Origin: an uncultured Coriobacteriaceae bacterium
GTDB taxonomy: Bacteria > Actinomycetota > Coriobacteriia > Coriobacteriales > Atopobiaceae
Direction: 5' to 3'
DNA length: 64,000 nucleotides
Assembly: GCA_902801175.1 (NCBI GenBank)
Contig: CADCHF010000019.1
Coordinates: forward strand, 1 to 64,000
Shown piece after piece: positions 36,392 to 44,516 of this stretch (position 1 is its first letter; the number at the start of each line of letters is the position of its first letter). The translations under genes and the position numbers were made by a program. The notes beneath the pieces are model-generated. The model made no database searches and was not told the origin of the DNA. It saw nothing but the letters and a program-made list of their open reading frames with translations.

Positions 36392-37216
36392 CTATGCGTC
36401 GGCGTTTGTGAGCCCAAGCTGCTCAAACATGCGAGCAACACCGCACTCGGCATTGGTCCATGGCACCACCTGCGAGGCAGCCTGCTTGACCTCCTCCTCG
36501 GCGTTGGCCATGGCAAAGGAGTGCCCAACCGCCTCGAGCATATCAATGTCGTTTGGGCCATCGCCAAAGCCAGCTGCCTCGGCAACCTGCACGCCATAGT
36601 GGTCGCAGAGCACCTCAACAGCATGGCTCTTGCTCACGCCGCTTGCCATGACCTCGCACAGGATGTCGCTCGAGCGCACCGCCGTAAGGTTCTCAAAGTG
36701 CGAAGCCACCATTTGCTGTGCCATGCGAATGTCGTCGGGGTCACCCATGAGCAAGAACTTGTGCACGCCACGCTCGTCAAAGGCACTTGCCAGATCGTGG
36801 CACTCACGCGACTGCGTTTGCACAAGATACTCCTCGCGCGCGATACGCGGGTCAGACCTATCGTCGACAATCCACGTATGGAAGCCATAGGTTCCCACGC
36901 TCACCTGCGGCAACTCGCGTGCAAGCCACGAGCGCAGCTCAAGCGCGTCCTCGAGCGAGATGGTGCGGCTAAACAACTCGTCACCCTGCTCGCTCAGCAC
37001 ATAGGCGCCGGAGAAGCACGCCAGAGGCCCGGTAAACCCAAGGTCCCGCTGAATGGGATACAGCCCCTCGGGCGAGCGCGCCGACACCAGGCAGAGCGGC
37101 ATGTGACTCGCCACAGCCTGCACGGCCGGTGCGCTTGCCGCTATTGCATGGTGATCGTCACCCACAAACGTACCATCAACGTCGGTAAACACAATCTTGA
37201 TGCGAGTGTCAGCCAT
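36392..37216 (-). CDS. Cof-type HAD hydrolase
   Basis: 274 residues. HAD motif I is FTDVDGTFVGDD, motif II LVSARSPEG, and motif III/IV KSHAVEVL...GFGDGPNDIDML, with a C2-type cap between, as in Cof/YidA sugar-phosphate phosphatases. AAGGAGAG precedes the start. It follows the PTS operon on the same strand after a terminator and may dephosphorylate a sugar phosphate. Confidence 0.92.
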   Translation of the reverse strand: MADTRIKIVFTDVDGTFVGDDHHAIAASAPAVQAVASHMPLCLVSARSPEGLYPIQRDLGFTGPLACFSGAYVLSEQGDELFSRTISLEDALELRSWLARELPQVSVGTYGFHTWIVDDRSDPRIAREEYLVQTQSRECHDLASAFDERGVHKFLLMGDPDDIRMAQQMVASHFENLTAVRSSDILCEVMASGVSKSHAVEVLCDHYGVQVAEAAGFGDGPNDIDMLEAVGHSFAMANAEEEVKQAASQVVPWTNAECGVARMFEQLGLTNADA

Positions 37217-37243
37217 CAGGCTCTCCTTAAGCCGTTATTTAAA

Positions 37244-37279
37244 CAAAGGCGCCCCATGCGGGAAGGGTCGCATGGGGCA
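37244..37279 (-). terminator. Terminator of the PTS operon
   Basis: GCCCCATGCG pairs with CGCATGGGGC, followed on the minus strand by CGCCTTTGTTT. Confidence 0.88.
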
Positions 37280-37327
37280 AGGGAAGGGATATACGGATGT
37301 GCCTAGGAGGGCGGCCGGACACATCCG

Positions 37328-37681
37328 TCATGAGGAGACTGTGTCTCTCCGGCCTTCGAGCTCTCTGAGCATTGCCTCGACATTGGCACGGCCATGGGCG
37401 ATGCCTGTACGCAGCACAATCACGCAGATAAACGCAATGATGCCAAGAATCACGCCGGCAACACCTGGAACCGTACCGCCGCCTTCGGCGAAGCCCCAGT
37501 AGCCCAAAAGCGCTGCGAGGGCCAAAGCGGAGTAGACAAGACGGAGCCACGTCTCGAGACGCTGTATTGCCAGCGTCTGTGCACGAGCCTCGGCAAGCAA
37601 CGGGTCATCTGATTCGACCCAGGCACGGCGATACAGCGATGGCTTCTCGCCCTGCTTTCGAATCTTGTCAAGAATCCCCAT
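37328..37681 (-). CDS. Small membrane protein at the end of the PTS operon
   Basis: 117 residues. A cytoplasmic N-terminus (MGILDKIRKQGEKPSLYRRAW), an amphipathic helix and two membrane helices at about residues 48-62 and 70-88, then a charged C-terminus. The Met of MGILDKI follows CTGGAGTGG. It lies 22 nt after the IID stop and before the operon terminator. Function unknown; its position suggests a link to the mannose-family transporter. Confidence 0.65.
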   Translation of the reverse strand: MGILDKIRKQGEKPSLYRRAWVESDDPLLAEARAQTLAIQRLETWLRLVYSALALAALLGYWGFAEGGGTVPGVAGVILGIIAFICVIVLRTGIAHGRANVEAMLRELEGRRDTVSS

Positions 37682-37703
37682 CTTGCCCACTCCAGTAACA
37701 GGC

Positions 37704-38534
37704 CTAGTAGGACAGACCCGGGTCGAAGAAGCCGAGCAGGACGCCCACGAGAGCAACGACCACAAGCAGGCCCATGACAACGGTCGGCGACATCTTGCGC
37801 TTGGTCATGAGGTACCAGCACAGCCACACGAAGAAGAAGTTAAGGCACTTGGGGAAGATGGAGTCGAGCGTGTCCTGCAGGACCAGGCCGCTGTCAGCGG
37901 AGAACTGGAAGCTGAGGGCGGTGGTGATGTTGATCCAGGTAGCGGCAACGGAGCCGATGACCATGGTGCCGACCATCACGATGGAGTCGCGCAGAGCTGC
38001 GGACTGCGGGCCAACGAGGGCCTCAACGGCGGAGCCGCCGAGCTCATAGCCCTGGTCGAAGGCGAACTTCATGCCAAAGTACATGGCAACGTTCCAAGCC
38101 ACGACGTAGAACAGCGGGCCGAGCACGCTGCCGCCGTTGGAGAGGCCAAGGGCGATGCCGAGCAGGATGGGGATGAAGGTACCAACGATGATGGAGTCAC
38201 CAAGACCGGCCAGCGGGCCCATGAGGCCGGCGCGGATGCCGTTGATGGTGTCGTCGTCGAGGGGCTCGCCGTTAGCACGGGCCTCCTCAAGACCAACCGT
38301 CAGACCAACGACCATGGTGCCGATCTGAGGCTCGGTGTTGAAGAACGTACGATAGGTGGACAGAGCCTGGACCTTCTCCTCGTCGGTGTCGTAGAGCTCG
38401 TCAACGACGGGCAGCATAGCGGCAAGGTAACCAAAGGTCTGCATGTGCTCCTGAGAGAAGCAGGTCAGGTTGCCATAGATCCAGCGGAGGAACGCGCTGT
38501 TGCGCGCGCCAGCGGAAACCTTCTTTTCAGCCAT
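37704..38534 (-). CDS. PTS mannose-family IID component
   Basis: 276 residues with the EIID signatures QEHMQTFGYLAAMLPV, GLMGPLAGLGDSI and GGSVLGPLFYVVAWN, and four to five C-terminal membrane helices. It forms the membrane channel with IIC. The start is 2 nt after the IIC stop, with GAGGAGGAC as ribosome site. Confidence 0.94.
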   Translation of the reverse strand: MAEKKVSAGARNSAFLRWIYGNLTCFSQEHMQTFGYLAAMLPVVDELYDTDEEKVQALSTYRTFFNTEPQIGTMVVGLTVGLEEARANGEPLDDDTINGIRAGLMGPLAGLGDSIIVGTFIPILLGIALGLSNGGSVLGPLFYVVAWNVAMYFGMKFAFDQGYELGGSAVEALVGPQSAALRDSIVMVGTMVIGSVAATWINITTALSFQFSADSGLVLQDTLDSIFPKCLNFFFVWLCWYLMTKRKMSPTVVMGLLVVVALVGVLLGFFDPGLSY

Positions 38535-38536
38535 GA

Positions 38537-39400
38537 TTAAATGTCCTCCTCTTCCTCATCGTCAAAGGCTGCACCAGCAGCGGCGACGGCAGGACGAGCG
38601 AGCTTGAGCTGCTCGATCTTGAAGTTGATCAGTGCGAAGAACACGGCGATAAGAGCCGAAGCGATCAGGTTGCAGCCCATGACTGCGGCCAGGGTGAAGC
38701 CAAAGCCAAAGGTGACCCAGTCGAGCGGCTTCTGCACAACCTGCTTGCACAGGATGGCGACACCGACGGCGGGAAGCAGCGAACCAACGGTGAACAGCGT
38801 CTTCATGGCAACGCCGTCCATGGGCAGGTAGTCCTTCATGAGGCCGACCATTGCCTCACCAGAGAGGCAGATGACGACGGTGGGGATGAAGGAGAATGCG
38901 ATGTGGCTGATCCAGGGCAGCACGAAGTCGACCATGGGGATGGTCTTCTTGATGGTTGCCCAGTTGCCGCCGTCCATGGCCTTCCAGCCAATGCCCTGCC
39001 ACACGAGGTTGAGGGTAGCGGTGCCATAGAAGAGAACGGTGCCGAGGGTACCAACGGCAGCGCCGAGGGAAGCAGCCAGGCCAGAGGCGGCCTCGGAGTT
39101 GGGGTCGAGACCCTGAGCGCGGATGGCCAGGATGGCCAGAGGGATGCCGATGTAGGTGACGGCGCGGACGTCTGCGGAGACGGTGCCGCCGGGGGTCACG
39201 AGAGCGATGTAGACGAGCTGGATTGCGGCGCCCACGATAACACCGGTCTGGATGTCGCCAAGGATGAGGCCGACGACCAGGCCACCGACCAGCGGTCGAC
39301 CGAGCGTGTAGTTACCAATGGTGGTGCCGCCCATGCCAGGCAGGGATGCGAGGCAGGCGAACAGGCCAAGCAGAATGGCCTGAACCATAGAAATACCCAT
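38537..39400 (-). CDS. PTS mannose-family IIC component
   Basis: 287 residues with eight or so membrane segments and family motifs near the N-terminus (ASLPGMGGTTIGNYTLGRPL, GLILGDIQTGVIVGA). It ends in an unusual acidic tail, AFDDEEEEDI, nearly the same as the end of the IIA protein. It imports the sugar, probably mannose, glucose, fructose or an amino sugar; specificity cannot be read. Confidence 0.94.
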   Translation of the reverse strand: MGISMVQAILLGLFACLASLPGMGGTTIGNYTLGRPLVGGLVVGLILGDIQTGVIVGAAIQLVYIALVTPGGTVSADVRAVTYIGIPLAILAIRAQGLDPNSEAASGLAASLGAAVGTLGTVLFYGTATLNLVWQGIGWKAMDGGNWATIKKTIPMVDFVLPWISHIAFSFIPTVVICLSGEAMVGLMKDYLPMDGVAMKTLFTVGSLLPAVGVAILCKQVVQKPLDWVTFGFGFTLAAVMGCNLIASALIAVFFALINFKIEQLKLARPAVAAAGAAFDDEEEEDI

Positions 39401-39452
39401 GGAACTCCTCCTAACGTATACTTACTTTTAGAAGGGTCATTTGACCCTCCCC

Positions 39453-39496
39453 ACACCTATGGGCGCGCCCACCAAGCTGGGCCCATAGGTGTTTTT
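39453..39496. terminator. Hairpin between IIB and IIC genes
   Basis: ACACCTATGGGC (39453-39464) pairs with GCCCATAGGTGT (39481-39492). The T run follows on the plus strand, opposite to the operon, so on the operon strand it is a stable mRNA stem without a U tract. A second palindrome (AGGGTCA-TT-TGACCCT, 39433-39448) lies just before the IIC start. Confidence 0.55.
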
Positions 39497-39504
39497 GCCT
39501 TGAA

Positions 39505-40002
39505 TTACTTAACGTCGAACTGACCGCGGAACTTGGGCCACTCGCCAATCGAGGTCTCCTTGACCAGAGCGAACTCGACGGTGTAGCCAGCCTTGGTCAT
39601 GTCCTCAAAGGCCTGAGCCTCCTCGGCCGTGATCGACTGGTTGTTGCCGAGCTTGACGGTGCCGGGGCGGTCGTTGCAGGGACCGACGATAACGCGCTTG
39701 ACATCGGAGGGCTTGAAGCCAAAGTTGACGAGGATCTCGCGCATGTCGAGCGGGTTCTTGGTGATGAGGAAGTACCTGGTCTTGCTGGCGAGCACCTTCT
39801 CGGCACTCTCCTTGAAGTGGTCCATCGTCCAGACAAAGATCTTCTTGTCGGGAGCGGCGCCCTTGTAGGCAGCCTTCAGGACGGGGTTGCTGGCGGCAAC
39901 GTCGTTAACGGCAATGATGCCGTCGCACGGATACTCGAGGCTCCAGCGGGTCACCGTCTGGCCGTGGATCATGCGGTCGTCGATACGTACGAATGAAATC
40001 AT
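39505..40002 (-). CDS. PTS mannose-family IIB component
   Basis: 165 residues. The phosphorylated His is in the N-terminal FVRIDDRMIHGQT motif, typical of EIIB(Man). The rest is the Rossmann-like fold with RVIVGPCNDRPGTVKLGNN. It takes phosphate from IIA and passes it to the incoming sugar. Confidence 0.94.
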   Translation of the reverse strand: MISFVRIDDRMIHGQTVTRWSLEYPCDGIIAVNDVAASNPVLKAAYKGAAPDKKIFVWTMDHFKESAEKVLASKTRYFLITKNPLDMREILVNFGFKPSDVKRVIVGPCNDRPGTVKLGNNQSITAEEAQAFEDMTKAGYTVEFALVKETSIGEWPKFRGQFDVK

Positions 40003-40057
40003 GGTTCCTTCCCTTCTTGTTTATGCGGCCAGCTCCTTCCCGCAGGCCGCGCACCTC

Positions 40058-40489
40058 CTACAGATCCTCTTCGTCCTCATCGTCGAATGCGAGTTCGATC
40101 TGACGTGCCCCCTCTCGTGCCTCGCTGATTACGTTTTCGATAAGGGCAGAGTCATCGAGCTCGTCCTCGATGGCCATGAGGGCACTGATAGCCATGGGCA
40201 GCGACATGCCGCCAAGAGCGATGGTCTTGGGCAGCAGTCCGCACTCGGTAAGCGTGTTGAGGGTGTTGGTGAGAGGAGATCCACCCACGATGTCGCCAAG
40301 AAGGACAACGGAGTCATCGGTCGTAATCGGGGCGATAACCTTGCGAAGGCCCTCGACAAAAGCATCGGCAGAGACGCCGTCCTCCATCGAGTAGCTAAGA
40401 ACGTTCTCGCGGTCGCCAAGCAGCATACGAATGACGCTGTGGACGCCAGGAGCCATAGTTCCATGACTGACAAGAAGCAGATAACGCAT
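40058..40489 (-). CDS. PTS mannose-family IIA component
   Basis: 143 residues. The active-site His is in LLLVSHGTMAPG (His9), and LLGDIVGGSPLTNTL is the second family motif. It receives phosphate from HPr. It ends AFDDEDEEDL, almost identical to the end of the IIC protein. It is the first gene of the operon. Confidence 0.94.
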   Translation of the reverse strand: MRYLLLVSHGTMAPGVHSVIRMLLGDRENVLSYSMEDGVSADAFVEGLRKVIAPITTDDSVVLLGDIVGGSPLTNTLNTLTECGLLPKTIALGGMSLPMAISALMAIEDELDDSALIENVISEAREGARQIELAFDDEDEEDL

Positions 40490-40847
40490 GTGATGGTCCT
40501 CTCTCTCTCTTGACCGAAGGCCTGTATAAAACGGTCAAATTCCGTCGCTGAGACATGATAAGAATGAACGTTCGGTGACGAAGCCACCCATCATGCTTCA
40601 TACAGAATCAAACTATGGTGAAAGTATGGAGAGGAATTCATAAGCTAGATACCAGCACTGTTACCTTTTATTACAGTTTTGTGCATTTGCCCTATGCCGG
40701 ACCAATGCAAATGCATTTTTCCTTGATGCTTTTGGTTGACCAGATGGCAATATGACCGTATTTGAATTTTTTTGACTGTTTTTGATTCTGTGAGCTGGTA
40801 TACTTACTTCCAACAACCAAGCACGGTCAAAAGATATATGAGGTGCC
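40490..40847. promoter_or_regulatory. Divergent control region of the PTS operon and AraC gene
   Basis: No gene. An inverted repeat TTGACCG (40510-40516) / CGGTCAA (40532-40538) lies just before the IIA start, with further TTGACC and GGTCAA half-sites near 40736 and 40825. A second inverted repeat, TGCATTTGC (40682-40690) and GCAAATGCA (40707-40715), is followed by TTTTT and could be a terminator-like stem or an operator. TGGTATACT (40796-40804) is an extended -10 for the AraC gene. Confidence 0.5.
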
Positions 40848-41681
40848 ATGAGCGCTGCAGAGACCGCCCCATCAATGAACACGCTCCTCACCGAGCAAGA
40901 GATAATTGACGCCATTGGCTACGTCAATAAAAGCCATGCCGAGGACAGCATGGCCCAGATTGTCACCTACTCCAAGAACATGCAGTTCATAGCCGTGAAC
41001 ACCGATGTGTCCGCTCGCGAGATATCAGAACAATACGAGGGCTTTGCCTCGTACATCTCGCTTGGCGACACCGAGGGCCTGCTGCACTTCATCCGTACCG
41101 ACATGCCGCTCATGGAGCCCAAGACCTCCGACGACCCCCTCACCCAGGGCCGCTCGGCCGTGGCCTTTTTGTCCAGCACCTGCATCGAAGCGGCTCGGCG
41201 CGGTGGCCTTCCGGCGGTTCGTTCGTTTGCCATCACGCAGCACTACATGAGCCTTGCCAACGAGACGAGCAACGAGGAAGTTGCCCATTACCTGATGCTC
41301 CCCATGATGCTCGAGCTCACAAAGGCCGTTCGCGAGGAGGGCGAGGCGCGCATGCACCCACTCTCGCATCAGGCCATGAACTACGTTCGCAGCCACCTCA
41401 CCAACCAGCTTGACGGCGAGTCGGTGGCAGGTGAGCTGGGCGTAAGCCGCAAGACCCTCTGCACGCGCTTTAAGAACGAGACGGGCGAGACCTTTGCCGC
41501 CTACGTGCGTCGCCTGCGCGTGGAGCGTGCCCGCCGCTTGCTTGACACCACCGACTACGACATTGCCCAGATCGCCTACCGCACGGGCTTCTCGTCGCAG
41601 AGTCACCTGCAGACGGCATTCAAGCACGCCACGGGGCTCACCCCGCGCGAGTGGCGCATGCGCGAGATTCGCGAGATCTAA
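40848..41681 (+). CDS. AraC family transcription regulator
   Basis: 277 residues. The C-terminal 100 residues hold two helix-turn-helix motifs (ESVAGELGVSRKTLCTRFKNETG and DIAQIAYRTGFSSQSHLQTAFKHATGLTPREWR). The N-terminal part (about 1-165) is a helical sensor without a recognised sugar cupin motif. Divergent transcription from the PTS operon, with repeats between, suggests it controls that operon. Confidence 0.92.
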   Translation: MSAAETAPSMNTLLTEQEIIDAIGYVNKSHAEDSMAQIVTYSKNMQFIAVNTDVSAREISEQYEGFASYISLGDTEGLLHFIRTDMPLMEPKTSDDPLTQGRSAVAFLSSTCIEAARRGGLPAVRSFAITQHYMSLANETSNEEVAHYLMLPMMLELTKAVREEGEARMHPLSHQAMNYVRSHLTNQLDGESVAGELGVSRKTLCTRFKNETGETFAAYVRRLRVERARRLLDTTDYDIAQIAYRTGFSSQSHLQTAFKHATGLTPREWRMREIREI

Positions 41682-41841
41682 GCACCGGCAACGGCCGCGC
41701 ACGCTGCGCTGCGCCCGCTGAAACTGGTGCTGAACGCGTTGGGGAGATTTGGCGCTCGTTATCAAAACTTGCGCTTTGCGCGGAGTAAGGTACATGAAGC
41801 ACCCTGCCTCTGGGCAGGCCATCTACTTTGAAGGAGCACTC

Positions 41842-42552
41842 ATGAGCACCTGGACCCTCGACGACCTTGCCCGTCTCATTGACCACACCAACCTCCACGC
41901 CGACGCCACCGAGGCCGACATGGTCAAGCTCTGCGACGAGGCCAAGCGCCATCACTTTAAGATGGTGGCCATCAACCAGGTGCAGTCGCGCTTTTGTGCC
42001 GCGCAGCTTGAGGGCACTGACATTGACACCGGTGCCGCCATCGCCTTCCCGCTGGGCCAGACCTCGATCGCCGCAAAGGTCTTTGAGACGCGCGACGCTC
42101 TAGCCAACGGGGCAAACGAGATCGACTACGTGGTCAACGTGACCGAGGTCAAGCAGGGCAACTGGGGCTATGTGGCCAGCGAGATGCGCCAGATTGTGGA
42201 CGTGTGCAACGAGGCAGGCGTTCCCTCCAAGGTCATCTTTGAGAACTGCTACCTCACGCGCGACGAGAAGATTCGCCTTTGCGAGATTGCCCGTGAGGTG
42301 CGCCCGACCTTTGTGAAGACCTCCACCGGCTTTGGCACTGGCGGGGCAACCGTCGAAGACGTCGCGCTCATGCACGAGCACGTGGGCGACGAGGTGCTCG
42401 TTAAGGCTGCCGGCGGCATCCGCGACGCCGACACGTTCTTGGACATGGTTCGCGCCGGCGCAAGGCGCATTGGCACCTCGGCTGGCGTGGCCATCATCGA
42501 GGAGCTCGCCGCGCGCATGGAGCAGGCGGGCGTGGACGCCATCGAGCTCTAG
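41842..42552 (+). CDS. deoC: Deoxyribose-phosphate aldolase
   Basis: 236 residues, a TIM-barrel aldolase. It shows [11 protein letters not shown] at the N-terminus, [16 protein letters not shown], the Schiff-base Lys in [14 protein letters not shown] and the second Lys in [11 protein letters not shown]. It splits deoxyribose 5-phosphate to acetaldehyde and glyceraldehyde 3-phosphate. AAGGAG precedes the Met of MSTWTLDDL. manA follows after 17 nt. Confidence 0.95.
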   Translation: MSTWTLDDLARLIDHTNLHADATEADMVKLCDEAKRHHFKMVAINQVQSRFCAAQLEGTDIDTGAAIAFPLGQTSIAAKVFETRDALANGANEIDYVVNVTEVKQGNWGYVASEMRQIVDVCNEAGVPSKVIFENCYLTRDEKIRLCEIAREVRPTFVKTSTGFGTGGATVEDVALMHEHVGDEVLVKAAGGIRDADTFLDMVRAGARRIGTSAGVAIIEELAARMEQAGVDAIEL

Positions 42553-42569
42553 CGCAGAGGGGCTTCCCC

Positions 42570-43517
42570 ATGGACCCGCTGCTTCTTGAGCCCTATTACG
42601 TCTCCCCCGTTTGGGGCGGTCCGCGGATAGCGCAAGCCCGCGGCATTGCCTGGACGAATGAGGACAACCATGGCGAATCCTTTGACGTCTCGGCGCACCC
42701 CTCCACGATGGGCATTGTGAAGAATGGCCCCTATGCTGGGCAAACGCTCGCACAGGCCCTTCTCGAGCACCATGGCGAGTTGCTTGGCGCCGTGCCCGAT
42801 GACGCACCGCTACAGATAACCAGCATGGACGCCGCCGAGACCCTTTCGGTGCAGGTGCATCCGCACGAGGCCTACGCCCAAGCAGCCGAGGGCGACCACG
42901 GCAAGGTTGAGTCGTGGTACATCCTGGCGGCAGAGCCCGGCGCCACGCTCATTGGCGGCTGCACCACCCGTGACACCCAAGCCCTGCGCAACGCTGCCGC
43001 CGATGACAGCATTGGCCATAGGTACGGCGAGCGCATCGCCGTACAGGAGGGCGACTTTGTCCTCATACCAGAGGGGACCATGCACGCCCTTGGCAGGGGA
43101 ATCTTTGCCGTGGAGGTGGGCAGCCTTGGCAACACCACCTATCGCATCTGCGACTGGGGACGGGGCCGCCAACTGCACGTAGACAAGGCCTTTGACGTGC
43201 TCAAAGCCGCCAACAAGCCAAGCGTGAGGCACTTTGGAGCCTACCGGGACGGCCTGCCCGCATGCGAGCACCTGGGCGTGGACGCAGGCTTCTTCAAGAG
43301 CTATGTGGTGGACATAGACGGCCAGCGGGGCTTCTCCTGCGACGGCCGCTACGCCGTCATCACCTGCGTTGGAGGTACCGCCTGCGTGACAACACCGGAC
43401 GGGTCGGTCGAGCTGGGCCTCACCGCCTCGTGTCTTGTGCCTGCCTGTGCCAGGACCTATGCCATCAGCGGAACCTGCCGCGTGTTGCGCAGCGTCCGCA
43501 CGCCAGAGGAGAGCTAA
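42570..43517 (+). CDS. manA: Mannose-6-phosphate isomerase, class I
   Basis: 315 residues of the short bacterial class I type. The start YVSPVWGGPRIA, the metal site LSVQVHPHEAYA, KVESWYILAAEPGA and IPEGTMHALGRG are all present. It interconverts mannose 6-phosphate and fructose 6-phosphate, which fits a mannose-family PTS 2 kb away. It is in one operon with deoC and the reductase gene. Confidence 0.9.
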   Translation: MDPLLLEPYYVSPVWGGPRIAQARGIAWTNEDNHGESFDVSAHPSTMGIVKNGPYAGQTLAQALLEHHGELLGAVPDDAPLQITSMDAAETLSVQVHPHEAYAQAAEGDHGKVESWYILAAEPGATLIGGCTTRDTQALRNAAADDSIGHRYGERIAVQEGDFVLIPEGTMHALGRGIFAVEVGSLGNTTYRICDWGRGRQLHVDKAFDVLKAANKPSVRHFGAYRDGLPACEHLGVDAGFFKSYVVDIDGQRGFSCDGRYAVITCVGGTACVTTPDGSVELGLTASCLVPACARTYAISGTCRVLRSVRTPEES

Positions 43518-43518
43518 C

Positions 43519-44382
43519 ATGCAGCGCGTTGCCATCACCGGAGCCACAGGATACCTTGCCAGCCTTGTGCAGCTATACAACCGCGGCCTCTTTGAGTTTT
43601 TGCCCGTGAGCAGGGCGGATGTCGACTACAGCCGGCCAGAAGAGGTGGAGCACTTCTTCACCACGATTGGCGCCGACCTCGTCTTTCACACGGCGGCCAA
43701 CGCGACAACGGCTGCGTGCGAAAACGACCCCGTCGGCACCGACCTCGTTAACAGAGACTCCGCCATTGCCATAGCTCGTGCCTGCAAGGTCACCGGCAAG
43801 CGAATGGTCTTCATCTCTACCGAGCAGGTCTTTAACGGCCTTGCCGTCCCCGGCCCCTTTGACGAGTCCGTCGAGCCCTGCAGCGTCACGCGCTATGGCC
43901 AGCAGAAGGCGGCCGTCGACGCCTGGATGCACGAGAGCCTGGAAGACTACGTAACGGTTCGCCTCTCATGGATGTTTGGCATGGCGCTGCCGGGAGTCAA
44001 GCCCTCCCCTGGCATTGTTGGCAACGTGCTCCACGCCCTACGCACCAACACGCCCGCCAAGTTCACCTGCAACGAACGACGTTGCATGACCTATGCCCAG
44101 CGTCTGGCCTCGCAATTTGCAAAGGTCTGCAGCTTGCCGAGCGGCCTCTACCACTTTGCAAGCTCAAACGATCTAACCACCTTTGAGAGCGCTCGGCTGG
44201 TGGCCAGGCGCTTTGGGGCAAGCGAGGACGACGTCGAGCGTCTCATACTCCCCGACACAGAGCGCTACACCGACCGCTTCCGCGACTTCAGGCTGGATGC
44301 ACGCAAGGCCCAGTCCGCTGGAATTGACCTTGGGTCGTTTGTGGACGACGTCGAGCTTTGCCTGAGAGACTTTGGCTGGTAG
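43519..44382 (+). CDS. RmlD-like NAD(P)-dependent sugar reductase/epimerase
   Basis: 287 residues. The N-terminal nucleotide-binding loop is ITGATGYLASL. VFHTAANATT, STEQVFNG and the catalytic pair in RYGQQKAAVD (Tyr-x3-Lys) follow the RmlD/SDR-extended pattern. dTDP-4-dehydrorhamnose reductase itself is less likely because the rml genes are absent; an SDR acting on another sugar is possible. Its ATG comes 1 nt after the manA stop. Confidence 0.8.
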   Translation: MQRVAITGATGYLASLVQLYNRGLFEFLPVSRADVDYSRPEEVEHFFTTIGADLVFHTAANATTAACENDPVGTDLVNRDSAIAIARACKVTGKRMVFISTEQVFNGLAVPGPFDESVEPCSVTRYGQQKAAVDAWMHESLEDYVTVRLSWMFGMALPGVKPSPGIVGNVLHALRTNTPAKFTCNERRCMTYAQRLASQFAKVCSLPSGLYHFASSNDLTTFESARLVARRFGASEDDVERLILPDTERYTDRFRDFRLDARKAQSAGIDLGSFVDDVELCLRDFGW

Positions 44383-44516
44383 CAAGGCCTCATAACCCAA
44401 CCTCACCGCGCAGGCCCATCGCCACAGCTGGGCCCGCGTTTTTTGCTGCCGCGTACGCCCGCTCGAAACAAAGCGCTGGTAGAATGGCCAAAACCGAGGG
44501 ACAGAGGGAGTGTGCC

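Noticed and set aside
37682-37780. Longer N-terminus of the small PTS-linked membrane protein
   Set aside because: It overlaps the IID gene end and lacks a ribosome site; the Met at 37681 has one.
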